DNA of 41,109 bases. Source: Globisporangium splendens (taxonomy: Eukaryota; Oomycota; Peronosporomycetes; Pythiales; Pythiaceae). Every line of letters starts with the position of its first letter. Positions within the stretch are counted from its first letter, which is position 1. The notes beneath the pieces are model-generated. The model saw only the letters and a program-made list of their open reading frames with translations. It did no database searches and was not told where the DNA came from. Position numbers and translations under genes: made by a program. This document shows positions 1 through 10,171 of this stretch, one piece after another. The stretch is taken from NCBI GenBank assembly GCA_006386115.1, contig VFIW01000183.1, positions 1 through 41,109 on the forward strand, given 5' to 3'.

Positions 1-135
1 GACCCCTTGGGGTTGATTTGTAAGTAGCGACAGGAATCATAACCTTTTCAATTCAGTTGCAAATTTTCTCTCAAGCCCTCAAGTCTTCTTCCTCCCTCCA
101 AGTCAGGAGATCGCTTCCTCTGGCACAAGCGTGTG

Positions 136-473
136 TGCCGTGTTTGAGGGACTGTTGTGAAGAGCGCCCTCTTACAGATTTGCGCGGCAACGTGCAAAAT
201 GAGAAGCGATATGAAATCATAAGGTTTGAAATGCAAATCTGATGGGTTGTTCCTACGGCGTCTCCGATTGGTAGATAATCGGGTGTCCAATCCGACTGTC
301 ATCCAATGAGATTAAACTTTAATGGAATGTTCTTATTGGCTAAAAAATACAACTGGCTACATGCAGTGTTGAAGGGTTAACGGATGGGTTTGGAGAGAGA
401 GTGATAGAACCCGTGTGTGTATGACCCACACTCTCTGGACCCAAGAACCCATGTAATGAGAACCCCCGTTACA
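136..473. repeat. dispersed LTR-like repeat, copy A
   Basis: This stretch resembles 8863-9228 in sequence. Shared blocks include an AACGTGCAAA stretch, CGGGTGTCCA, ATCCAATG, CCTATTGGTTA-like text and a terminal block ending in a C-run followed by TTACA at 473. The end resembles the ACCCCGTTACA terminus of the 548 bp LTR at 19561-20108, so a relic LTR is the simplest reading. The segment GTGTGCCG...GCGCCCTC lies before the main block here (136-175) but after it in copy B (9181-9220). No target duplication was found. The left boundary may lie outside the window. Confidence 0.45.
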
Positions 474-1234
474 ATGTAGGTCATTATCTATCCCATGGGA
501 CGTGATGGAAGCTTAATATGCCACTTCTACCTCATCAAGCATCATGTGATGAATTTCTTGTCTTTTGTTTAGTTGGAGTGTATTAATTTGTGATAGATTC
601 AAAAACATATATTTCTTATCAAACTGCACCAAATCCACCTGGGCAACATTGACAAGACAAGATCAGTTGCAGCAGGCCTCATTTTGAACCGTCAGTGAAA
701 TAGCACACCATCAGCTATAAACTAGCCTCTTCATAGTATGAAATTTATGCATAGAATCTTTAATTGCACTGGGGCGATTACCTCAAAAGCAGTTGATGAA
801 TTCGGCGACTAGGGCTGTGCGTGGATGGGCAAGCTAAACTCGAACTGGTAAACTTCAGTGCGAAATTTATAATGGTCGGGTTGTGTGTCAGGTAAAGTTC
901 GGCATACCAGTTGTGTTACCGGTAGAGATTCTATTTGGTTTGAAATCTTCATTGCCGATTGGTTGGGATGCAATTGTCATTTGAACCGTCCTAAAATGCT
1001 TTTGTGGCGCAATTGGTTTCGAAATCGAACTAGATTCGCTGCAGACTGTGGTAAATGGGTATCTTGTTGGTGCTTGTGATTCATTTTGTCTGACTGCCAT
1101 TGTTTATGTGGATGAATATCATAGCGCACCACAAGGAATCGTCTAAAACGATCCATTAGCACATTTGAAAACAGGCAGTTGTATCCACTGCTGCGTTCGC
1201 CGCAGCGCAATTGAGATAGAACGCTCACATCCCT
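474..1234. other. intergenic, no gene recognised
   Basis: About 760 bp with moderate AT content. Only short open frames are present and none has recognisable domains or a matching partner elsewhere in the window. I see no RNA gene or clear repeat. Confidence 0.5.
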
Positions 1235-1276
1235 TGCAGGGTTGGCTTTCAATGTGAGCGGTGACGTGGATGTGCA

Positions 1277-1820
1277 TTATGCGTTCTTGAAATGGCACTT
1301 GTTGGTGTATGTAACGCTGTTGGAGCCGCACACTGACTGGAAGACTGTCGTGCACTTGGTCGTCTCGCAGCCGGCACCACTGCTTCTAGTGTCAGCGGTT
1401 GCAGCATCAGTCTTGTATTCACCCGTGCTCACCTGAGTCAGGCTCGGGTTCTCACACTTGGCCATGCGCAGCTCGCACGCGTTGTTGTACGTCTTGCCGT
1501 CTGAATCGGACGCGTAGTCGATGATTGACAAGCAGGCGAGCTCTTGGAAGCATGAAGCGTTTGAGCCAGAGGTCGATGAGGACGACGCGGGACACTCGCC
1601 CTCGGACGCGACCGTCAGCGTCGTGGAGTTGGTGGAGCACTTGGCGTACTCGAACATGCACTCGTTCGAGTACGTCTTTGCCGTCCGACCCACATACTGG
1701 AGTGCGGTTCTTGGGACACGCTGCGACGCAGGTTGTAGTGTCAGCACGGACGGTTGAATGTGCAGCAAGCGCTGCGAGGACCGCGCACGCGAGCACAATG
1801 GTCTTGAGCGAGTGCATCAT
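1277..1820 (-). pseudogene. decayed Kazal-type protease inhibitor (tandem copy)
   Basis: This is a tandem copy of the neighbouring intact Kazal gene, readable over three domains but broken. It starts with a signal peptide (MMHSLKTIVLACAVLAALAA) and the first half of a Kazal domain. It then shifts frame at 1677-1679, where three T on the plus strand replace two in the intact copy. After the shift the text again follows the paralogue (TYSNECMFEYAKC). Domain 2 has lost a cysteine (VCGSDG became ASDSDG) and its last cysteine (GEC became GEY). Domain 3 stops at 1277-1279, where the paralogue has a glutamine codon (CAA to TAA). Paralogous sequence continues weakly to about 1235, then ends, so the fourth domain and C-terminal tail are missing. 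The cysteine losses show real decay and not only sequencing error. Confidence 0.85.
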
Positions 1821-2103
1821 GATGTCGGAAGGCTAAAGTGTTGATGGTTTGGCAGATTTTGTTGTGAGCATATGGCGAAAGAACGAAGAGCTACTTCAAT
1901 TTTCTACTGCTTTAGTTGTGTGCATGGCAACATTATATGCTTTCAAGGTGACACGCAGTCTGTCTGCTCTGCTTTTCTCTCTCTCTCTTTCTTGGAGTCT
2001 TCATTGACTACCACGGCATTGTCCTGGAAAACTTATATACATACTTCACTAGGTTGCTGCAAAACTCTTTCTTCTTCCAGACTCCAGGGTCAAAATAACA
2101 AAA

Positions 2104-2961
2104 TTACAGCAGCAAGCTGACCATCACAGCAGTGACGCAGCCCACCGCCGATGCCAAGAGGGTGGTCGTAGAGGCGCCACTGGATGGTGGTGTGGTTGTG
2201 GGGCACGCACCGTCCGCTGTCTTTGTGATCGTCGCGTTCGCGCATTGCGCGTTCTTCAGCAGACACGCGTTGTTGTAGGTGATGCCGTTGGAGCCGCATA
2301 CGGGGCTAAACTCCGTCGTGCACACGGTCGAGCACGCCGCGCGGCTACTGCCCGAGCCGGCAGTTTGCCCATCAGCGTCGCTGCTGATCGCATCTTCGCA
2401 CGACACATTGGCCTTCAACGTGAGCGGCGCCGTGGCTTTGCATTGCGCGTTCTTGAATTCGCACTCGTTGCTGTACGTCTTGTCGTCGGAGCCGCACACC
2501 GGCAGGTAGATCTTCGTGCACATGGTGGTCGTGCAGCCAGCGCCACTGCTGCTGCTGCTGCCAGTGGAAGCGCACTCGCCCGTGCTCACTTGCGTCAAAC
2601 TCGGGTTCTCACACTTGGCCTTGCGCAGCTCGCACGCGTTGTTGTACGTCTTGCCGTCCGAGCCGCACACGTAGTCAATCACCGAGAGGCATGCAAACTC
2701 CTGCACACACGCAGCGTTCGAGCCAGAGGTCGATGAGGACGACGCGGGACACTCGCCCTCGGACGCGACCGTCAGCGTCGTGGAGTTGGTGGAGCACTTG
2801 GCGTACTCGAACATGCACTCGTTCGAGTACGTCTTGCCGTCCGAGCCGCAGAGCGGTTTGTAGTTCTCGGGGCACGCGGCGGCGCACGTGGCCGCGTCGA
2901 CGCTACCGACGGCTGCGAGCACAGAGAGCACGAGCGCAACGGTCTTGAGTGGGTGCAGCAT
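2104..2961 (-). CDS. secreted four-domain Kazal-type serine protease inhibitor (EPI-like)
   Basis: A 285-residue protein with a cleavable signal peptide (residues 1 to about 23) and four Kazal domains, each with six cysteines: C26-C71, C85-C130, C143-C188 and C210-C253. Each domain carries the VCGSDGKTY-like core. Kazal domains block serine proteases by a substrate-like loop. In oomycetes such extracellular inhibitors (EPI family) act on host apoplastic subtilases, so a role at the host interface is inference from the family. The linkers are Ser/Thr-rich. The last 24 residues are a small-residue stretch (PPSSGA) followed by a hydrophobic tail (LLASAVGCVTAVMVSLLL), the layout of a GPI-anchor signal, so the protein may be held at the cell surface. 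I chose the ATG at 2961 because it starts the signal peptide. The open frame extends upstream, but that part has no coding character. A decayed duplicate lies just downstream. Confidence 0.92.
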   Translation of the reverse strand: MLHPLKTVALVLSVLAAVGSVDAATCAAACPENYKPLCGSDGKTYSNECMFEYAKCSTNSTTLTVASEGECPASSSSTSGSNAACVQEFACLSVIDYVCGSDGKTYNNACELRKAKCENPSLTQVSTGECASTGSSSSSGAGCTTTMCTKIYLPVCGSDDKTYSNECEFKNAQCKATAPLTLKANVSCEDAISSDADGQTAGSGSSRAACSTVCTTEFSPVCGSNGITYNNACLLKNAQCANATITKTADGACPTTTPPSSGASTTTLLASAVGCVTAVMVSLLL

Positions 2962-4184
2962 ATTGGGATACGAAGTGTGGTTTGGTGGGAAGTTGCGTTG
3001 TGAGCTCATAAGAGAGGCACGCACAAATGGGAGCATGCCCTGACGCTTTCTGTGTTTTGGAATTAGACTTGAATTCAGTATGCTGTCGTGAATATTGCGG
3101 TCTGGGTGATGGACGCAACCCAGTGGATAATCCATATTTTCAAATATACAGGTGCTTTTCAATATGAATTGATCATTTCGGAAGTATTCGGGGAATGCCT
3201 CATGAGGCACTTTTATGCTTGGAATACTCCATTTGAGCGTTTGCTTGGGCAAATCTGGTCTGCTTATTGTGAAACTGGTGAGTGGCACTCTCCCACTCTC
3301 TTGCTCTTCCGAATCAGATGAACCAACTGTACCGAAGGGAGATGGAGACGAATGAGCGAGTTCGTCCGCAGTGTGCTGCTGGTGAGAAAATTCTGCCAGT
3401 GCGTGGCTGCCAGCGCATTTCCAAGTGGTAATGGGAGATATGTGTGTTCTCGAACACCATGGACAACATGCCAACGTTTCTCCACGTGATGCGATGAGAC
3501 TCGGGAAGTTGGCGGCTTGAAGGTAGCGTTTGAAGGCGACCCAGGTACGTGCAGCAGCTACTAAGTATGACTAATATCTCACCAGCAAAGCATCCTTCAA
3601 CAAACGCATGTCCTACGCACACATCACATCAAATATTGGGGTGTGGTCTCGGGAAGTCCGCAGTGGGTATGAGTTCTTGGTCAAGTGGACACGCAGAGGT
3701 TGGCAGTAGACGGCGAGTCAAGTGAGTACAGTATGTTGGAGCGGCTGCACATCGTATTAGTTTGCTACTATGCGATACTTTTGATCTAATGCGCGGCGTG
3801 TGGACAGTGTTGGCAGGAGAAAGCAGACAATGCGTATCTTGTTGGAAAGATCCATGAACAGGATGCGAGGTGAGCTGATGTGGCTCAAAGTGAGCTGGTG
3901 GGTTCAGATTGGTTCATTTCAAGAATCAGAATACACCGTGTTTCGATACCACCGCCGTCATCCCACCTTATTTTAGAATATGTGTCTTTTTGTCGTCAAC
4001 CAGATTGTCCTTCACAGTGCTTTGCTTCATCTCACCTACTTTTGAAATTTGAGTGCATGATGTGTACCTTCGAAGACAGAATGAAATAAGGAAGCGTCGT
4101 CTATAACATCTGCTCCACTGTTACGCCATCAATTTGTCGAACTCGGACGTGTGTCATTCATTCCTCGCCACGTTTGAGACCAAA
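2962..4184. other. intergenic region between divergent Kazal and GH63 genes
   Basis: About 1.2 kb separates the divergent Kazal gene and the GH63 gene, so it should hold both promoters. An open frame continues upstream of the Kazal start to 3474, but it lacks domains and precedes a clear signal peptide, so I read it as non-coding. No repeat or RNA gene seen. Confidence 0.5.
4158..4164 (+). promoter_or_regulatory. candidate oomycete initiator (Inr) of the GH63 gene
   Basis: TCATTCC matches the oomycete initiator core YCATTYY and lies about 20 bp before the ATG at 4185, in the usual range for short oomycete 5' leaders. An overlapping TCATTCA lies at 4154. Assigned by motif and position only. 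Confidence 0.4.
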
Positions 4185-7018
4185 ATGGCGCTCGGACAAA
4201 GCGCGTCGGCGCTGCTCGTGGCGCTGCTCTCGGTCGCCGTCGCCGCGTTCCTGTACTCGGAGACGCTGCTGCAGCATCTCGGACAGCTGCCGCTCGGTTT
4301 GCAGCGCTTTGCGCCTTCTATTAGCCAAGTTACGCGCGATGGCGTCATGACTCCTCCATCGGCCAATAACGTCGACCAAGTCCTAGATTTCAAAGCGCTG
4401 CGAGCCTACGCGGATGCGAATGCGCAGGACACGCTGCGCTGGGGAACGTACCGCTCGGGCCACTACTACGGCATCCGCTCGCGCACGTACCCGTACTACG
4501 TCGCTGCGGGACTGCTCTGGGGCTCGCAGCACGAAGACATTTCGCAGTTGCGCCACGAGTGCCGCCAAGAAGACCGACTGCAGAAATACGGATGGCTCCA
4601 GCACGACGGCAAGCGCTACGGGTTCCAGAGCATCGAAGACCAGTACAATCGCGTGGAGCTGAAGACGCATTACGTGCGTCTGATGCCAAATGACGATAAA
4701 GAGACAAATGTCGATGGCTGGGCGTCGCGGATCGAGGTCGCGCCGCTCGAGCCGCGCGACGAACGACTGCGTAAGAAACGCGTCAAGACGACCAAACTGT
4801 CGCTTTTCTTCTATTTCGACCTGGGGTGCGAAGACGAGAGTCTGGACCACGCGTGCCGCCACGTGCTCAAGAATCTTATTGATGTCGACTCGGAGTCTGT
4901 GTCTGCAATCTGCGCCAGTGATGAAGCGTCGACGTGCACACAACTGCGCTTGGCGAGTGAAGGCATTGAAGGTGACGACGACAGCAAGCCGACTGCGAGT
5001 GCGCCGTTGGCATTCAACGTGCAACTGCAGCTCAAAGCAAAGAACTCGATCCAGAGCGCCGAGTTGCGCTACTCGGGCTTAAAAGACACGAACGTGCTCA
5101 ACGTGAAAGACCGCATCGTGGCGCTCGCTGAACGCGTGCGCGACAATGACGACGAGGTGAATTTGGACAACATCATCGAGGATGGGAGCACGCTTGTCGT
5201 TGTCCAAGCGATCGTTGAGATCGATATGGAGGCTTTCCAGGAAGGTGACGTCGCTTTCGATGTCCTCTTCAACGAAGGCAGCGTGACGAAGAAAGCTGTG
5301 GCTCCCCTGGATACCATCGTTTCAGCGCAAGTGGAAACCCATGCTCGCGCGTTTGATGAGCAATTTGATGCCGCGTTCCAGCTGTCCACCAAGAAACTAT
5401 CTCGGACTGACGATGTGGTTTTCAATCAAAGCCACATCGCGTTTGCCAAGGCAGCGTTCAGTAACTTGATCGGCGGTATTGGGTACTTTTACGGCAGTTC
5501 GCTCGTGCAGCACGATGCTGATTCTCCTGAGCTAATTGAGTCAGTGCCGAAGCCATTGTTCACGGCCGTGCCATCGCGGTCGTTTTTCCCGCGTGGTTTT
5601 GTCTGGGACGAAGGGTTCCACCAACTGGGTATCGCAGCGTTTGACAGCGAGATTGCGCGCGACGTGATCGCGCACTGGCTCGGCCTGATGGAAGACGACG
5701 GGTACATTGCGCGCGAACAGATCCTTGGCGAATCGGCGCGACACCGTGTGCCCAACGAGTTTCTCGTGCAGCATGTCGAGCACGCGAATCCGCCTTCGTT
5801 GTTGCTTTGCTTGGAGAAGATGGTCAGCAAAGATGCAAACAGTATGAGTCCAAGCGTGCAAAAGGAGCTACGCACATTCCTCCGTCTGTCGTTCCCATTC
5901 CTCGAGCGCTGGTATGACTGGCTGGTTCGTACGCAATATGGTCCCGTGATGGAGGATCAGGTGGCGAGTTTCCGATGGCGCGGACGCAAAGTCAACGACG
6001 GCAAACTCATTTCGAACACGCTTGCGTCCGGATTGGACGATTACCCGCGCGCATCGCTCCCGAGTGAGAACGAAATGCACGTGGATTTGCTCTCATGGAT
6101 GGTAAAAATCAGCGACATTATGACCACGCTGACTCAGTACATCGGCCAGGACGCCGCGGAGACGAAAGCGCAACGGTTCCAGGCCGACAAAGCACGCTTT
6201 CTGGCGGGACTCGACCAGTTCCATTGGAACGAACAGCTGCAATCTTACTTTGACGTGGGCGACCATAGCGACGATGGTCGAATTGAACACCACGTCGCGA
6301 TTCGGTGCCGCAACAACGAAGGCGAGATTGTCGATGCGACGTCTTCGATGGAACAGGTTCGAGCTCGTGCGGTGAAATGCCCAGCGACCCACGCGACGTA
6401 CCTGTTTCCGCTTGGAGATGGCAAAGGTGGACTTCAGTTGCAGCAAGTGTTCATTCCGGGGACGGTATGTGTGAAATGTTGGCTCTTTACGTGCGAGAAT
6501 GCTATATTGTGACTCACTGGAGTAAAATTACCGTGACTTTGTGCATGCTTTGTGTGAATTCACAGACCAAGCTCCAGCACGTGAAGCCACCACACTCGCC
6601 AAAACTCCGTGCGTTGCTCCACCAACTCGCGAACCCGGAGCACCTCTGGTCACCCTTCGGTCTTCGCTCCATGTCGACCACGGATCTGTTCTATGAGCGG
6701 GAGAATGCATCGGGAGACAATCCGTACTGGCGCGGCTCGATCTGGATCAACATTAACTACCTTGCGCTCGATGCGCTTCACCACTACGCGCAGCCTGAAA
6801 CCGCGAGCCCGTTCCGCGACGAGTTCCAAGAAGTGTACGATGCGCTGCGAACGAATGTGATCTCGACGATCTTTCGTGAGTACGAGCGCACGGGGTACCT
6901 GTGGGAGCAGTACAGCGGGGATATCCATGCGGCGCAGCAGTATGGAAAGGGTCAGCGTTGTCATCCGTTTTCCGGGTGGACTGCGCTCGTCGTAAATATC
7001 ATGGCTGAGAAGTACTAG
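4185..7018 (+). CDS. mannosyl-oligosaccharide alpha-1,2-glucosidase (ER glucosidase I, GH63)
   Basis: The exons are 4185-6464 and 6566-7018, giving 910 residues. The intron (GTATGT...CACAG, 101 bp) is phase 0 and restores the frame between GT and TKLQH. Glucosidase I removes the outermost alpha-1,2-glucose from the glycan just transferred to protein in the ER, the first step of N-glycan trimming. The N-terminus has a short luminal-entry anchor (ALLVALLSVAVAAFLY, about residues 9-24), fitting a type II membrane protein. The GH63 catalytic half is clear: FPRGFVWDEGFHQL, HWLGLMEDDGYIAREQILG, PNEFLVQHVEHANPPSL and, in exon 2, NPYWRGSIWININYLAL. The length is slightly above the family norm. ATG 4185 has a good context (AAAATGG) and sits just after an initiator-like motif; the frame is open for 17 further codons upstream. 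A poly(A)-like AATAAA follows at 7024. Confidence 0.93.
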
Positions 7019-7023
7019 TTAGC

Positions 7024-7029
7024 AATAAA
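7024..7029 (+). terminator. AATAAA polyadenylation-like signal after the GH63 gene
   Basis: AATAAA lies six bases after the GH63 stop codon, in the 112 bp gap to the convergent membrane-protein gene. The position fits a 3'-end signal, but the motif is short. Confidence 0.35.
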
Positions 7030-7135
7030 ACGCAGCAAGGTGGGCATTCGTAACCTTTCAGTCTAGTCTTTGGTATTAACACAATTACATGCACAAACAC
7101 TAAAAATCTACACGCTGGCACTTGAAGTAAGCGCA

Positions 7136-8152
7136 CTACACTTGGTAATTTGGGGGACATTGTAATGGATCCACATTCTCCTGTTGCTGGCATTCTTGGA
7201 GTTGTTGCTCTCTGGCTGCTGCTGGGGTAGCTGCGTTCTCCAGCGATGTTGGTGTCGCTGCATGAAGCTGTGCGTAATTCGAACGAGTGGTTATCGACAT
7301 GTACCATGTGATCCTTGCTGCGAGTGTTGACAGCAACGTCGACGCGATCAGGACAAGAAACGCGGGACCATACTTCCACGACAGCGAGAGCGAGTGCAAG
7401 TACGCTTGATCGATGAAGTACGCGCCATAGCCCCACCACTCGACAGCGAGAAAGAATCCGAGAATGGCAGTGACATAGCTACAGAGCGCATGGAAAGACT
7501 CGACAATGGGGACAACGGTCGGCCACAGCAGTCCGAGAAGCGAGACGCACGCCGCGAGCGAGCTGCAAATCACCCAAAACACCATCGTGTACAGGCACGA
7601 GTCGAGCACGACCAGACACACCATACTTTCCGCTCCCTGGACAAACCAGGAGCCGTCCTCTTGGATCCTGCACCAACTTGTCAGTACCCGATCGATCTGC
7701 TTGTCCTGCTCCATTTGGACTCGGATATCGTGCTCTTTAGTGACGTGCACTATGATCGGGTTTCCTCCAGCTTTGTGATGGTGCCGGTGATGTCGAGGAA
7801 TCGACTCGCGAGCGTCTGTGATACTACCGATTCGCGTCAACAGGAACGCGTACTCATGACACACTGCCGATGTCGTGCTATCCGCATGATGCACGCAGTA
7901 GCGGCCAGGCGCAAACGTCACCTTCTCGACCTCGACACTGCTGCTCTTCGAGTTGATCGCTGTGCGGTTGTCGGGGGTGAATGACGAGCTGCTGTTGCTG
8001 AAACTGCTGCTAATGCTGTTGTTCTGGATGACCCTGGAAACCGGGATCCCCAACTCGATCTCATCCCACGACTGGTTCAGCACGGCGCAGACAGCGAGCA
8101 GAAGCGCAGCCACGTGCAGGAGACATCGCGTTGCGTACACGCTTTGCAGCAT
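7136..8152 (-). CDS. four-helix membrane protein of unknown function
   Basis: A single-exon, 338-residue protein that I do not recognise by family. It has an N-terminal hydrophobic segment (residues about 10-26), then a region of about 150 residues rich in Ser/Asn with several N-glycosylation sequons (NQS, NNS, NSS, NRT) and a His-rich patch (RHHRHHHK). Three closely spaced hydrophobic helices follow (MVCLVVLDSCLYTMVFWVICSS; LLGLLWPTVVPIV through FFLAV; FLVLIASTLLSTLAA), and then a Gln-rich tail that is probably cytosolic. One long loop after helix 1 followed by three grouped helices resembles the claudin/PMP22/tetraspanin layout, but no diagnostic motif was found. It converges on the GH63 gene with 117 bp between stop codons. 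Confidence 0.75.
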   Translation of the reverse strand: MLQSVYATRCLLHVAALLLAVCAVLNQSWDEIELGIPVSRVIQNNSISSSFSNSSSSFTPDNRTAINSKSSSVEVEKVTFAPGRYCVHHADSTTSAVCHEYAFLLTRIGSITDARESIPRHHRHHHKAGGNPIIVHVTKEHDIRVQMEQDKQIDRVLTSWCRIQEDGSWFVQGAESMVCLVVLDSCLYTMVFWVICSSLAACVSLLGLLWPTVVPIVESFHALCSYVTAILGFFLAVEWWGYGAYFIDQAYLHSLSLSWKYGPAFLVLIASTLLSTLAARITWYMSITTRSNYAQLHAATPTSLENAATPAAAREQQLQECQQQENVDPLQCPPNYQV

Positions 8153-8758
8153 GCTGGCATCTCGTCCGCGGCGACTGAAGCCCTTCTAATGCAACGAACC
8201 CGAGGGTTTCCCCCATTCCAGGCTGTCTCGTCCTCCGCACGCGTCCATTAATCGCAAAAGCCAGCACTCGCCAATCCCAGGATCCCAATCTTCAAGCCTC
8301 AGCTGGAAGTCGTGACCTTATGAGCTGTTGCCACGTCATCTGGTGCTGGTGATCGTATCAGGTGCATAGAAGAGGCAGGAGACCATGCTGTCCACCAATG
8401 AGAGCCCAAAGGGTTCGATTCGTTTGTGACATTTGTCGTACTGTACTGACTACCTGCAAGGTTAAAAAAGTCATCACGTGTATAATAACCTACCCCTGTT
8501 GACGAAAAGGGATATTCACGTCAAAACGTGCAGATGGACTGGCGATTGTTTTACGGTACCATTCACAACGCTTCCGACACCTTCTAAAGAGCACAAGACA
8601 GAGTGTTTTAATAAAGGAATGGCGCAAGTCGCCACCGAGCGCCAGCACGCCACGCTTTCGCACCCCGAACGACTAACTCTATTAAGCATGGTGCGAATAC
8701 GATTTGATCATGTGCCCGGTGTGCTGCCGAAAAGAAAGTAACATTAACAACTGCCAAT
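8153..8758. other. intergenic, upstream of the membrane-protein gene
   Basis: About 600 bp. It should contain the promoter of the minus-strand membrane-protein gene. An 87-codon plus-strand open frame (8478-8741) has no recognisable features. Nothing else seen. Confidence 0.4.
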
Positions 8759-9179
8759 TGTAACGGGAGTCGTTACACGGCGTACACGTGCGTTGAGGAA
8801 GCGCAGGTGAGAGGAAGGGCACAGCGGTAACACTGTATGCAATGGCAAGGGAGGGAGCTCTGCGCGTCAACGTGCAAATTGAGAAATGAATTAGAATTTA
8901 AAGTGCTAACATGCGATTGTTCTGACTGAAACCTACGGTGTCTCTCATTGATACATAGTCGGGTGTCCAGTTAGACTATCATCCAATGGGGTTGGGTCTT
9001 AACGGCTTAGTCCTATTGGTTAATATACAAATGGCTGCGTACAGTATTCATGAGTGATAGATATTCATGTGTCCCGAACTGTAGGTAGTAGGCGGGTTCG
9101 GAAGAGGTGGTAAACCCCATGTGGGTGAAACTCACACTCTACCGACCCGAGAACTCATGTGATGGGGAACCCCACTACA
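8759..9179. repeat. dispersed LTR-like repeat, copy B
   Basis: It begins TGTAACGGGAG and ends CCCCACTACA, so it has TG...CA-type ends. It shares several blocks with copy A at 136-473. The TGTAACGGGG start and the TTACA-type end resemble the reverse-strand ends of the inner chromovirus LTR. A solo LTR is likely, but the 5-bp flanks (CCAAT and GTGTG) do not match, so it is either degenerate or misbounded. Confidence 0.45.
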
Positions 9180-9229
9180 GTGTGTGCCGTTCTTAAGGGA
9201 CTGTTGTGAACTGCGCCCTCATGCTCAAC

Positions 9230-9890
9230 GATCATTGACGTCAAAGATTAAATCAGATGCAATGTGATGGGCAACTTCGAGAGCTGGCCTAGTGTGTTTT
9301 GAATCCCATCGATCTGATGGTGGAAGAAATCAAGGTAACGACTACAAGCCAACAGTTTGCCACTGATCAACGGCTTGCACTCGCATGCTTCAATTGTTGT
9401 GTGGCTGATCCTGGCGGATTCATTTTTCGAGACAAACTGATGCGTGGAGAGGATGGTAGGCTATGCGAGAACGCTTGGAAGCCTTCCTGGCTGATTATTT
9501 AAAGCCGTCTGATTTAGCTATTTGCCAGAAATTGGCTATGGAGAGCGAGTTAGTGACCGTTGATGTTTGGGCATGCACTTCTTGTGGACGGATTTTGCTG
9601 CAAGGCGATGGTGTGAGGATTGTTTTTCGTCAGCTTTGTGGCTTAAAACCTGCTGTCTTACTGAGGGGAATGGAGCGAGCGAGTCTGTTTGATGGGTGTC
9701 TGAACCGATAGTACGAAGGTATCGTCAGGTGTTATTCGGCAGGGATGGTATTTCCTATCTTATCACTGAATTGTCCGTGATCGTGAGAAGATTCCCAATG
9801 GATACAGATTGACTAAATCATCAATTAGTCTTCAAGTCAACAGCAACACCTCATGCAACCTTCGCGCAACCCTCCATGTTGAAGTTGTTC
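9230..9890 (+). other. low-confidence coding relic
   Basis: Two overlapping short open frames (9299-9502 and 9463-9711) in different frames read like one decayed coding region. The first contains DQRLALACFNCC and FIFRDKLM. The second contains KPSDLAICQKLA and a CTSCGR zinc-finger-like pair. A CxxCG motif after such text occurs in the N-terminal part of some Helitron-type proteins, but the match is too short to assign. The AT-rich stretch after 9711 shows nothing. Confidence 0.2.
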
Positions 9891-9902
9891 TTTTCTTCGG
9901 AT

Positions 9903-9977
9903 GGGTCAAAACTCACAGGTATAAAAACTACACCATTCAAAAAGTGGGCCAAAACAACAAGTATAAAAACTACACCA
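9903..9977. repeat. imperfect 42-bp tandem duplication
   Basis: GTATAAAAACTACACCA occurs at 9919-9935 and again at 9961-9977, each preceded by a related GGG(T/C)CAAAAC block. Each unit carries a TATAAAA string. It lies about 200 bp upstream of the acid phosphatase start. Confidence 0.7.
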
Positions 9978-10171
9978 CAGTACCGTATTAAACGATCGTC
10001 TCCTTCTCAGCCGAAATTGACCCATCATGTTACGAACACACTTGTGATTTTTGACACACGTGACCATTGACGTCATCCTTGCAGTCTCGCATTGCAGCAT
10101 TTCGTCCATCGCATCGACAGCAAGCTCGACTGCCGAAGCTCCTCACGCGCACTCTCCATCTGCCTATTGCC

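Noticed and set aside
2245..2736. Arg/Ala-rich frame opposite the Kazal gene
   Set aside because: A shadow of GC-rich cysteine-coding sequence. Composition is typical of antisense frames.
2962..3474. N-terminal extension of the Kazal protein
   Set aside because: It would bury the signal peptide and has no coding-like composition or domain.
4383..5024. Long minus-strand frame inside the GH63 gene
   Set aside because: The GH63 domain is on the plus strand. The reverse frame is a GC-driven shadow.
8478..8741. Possible 87-residue gene
   Set aside because: No domain, no coding bias and no supporting context.
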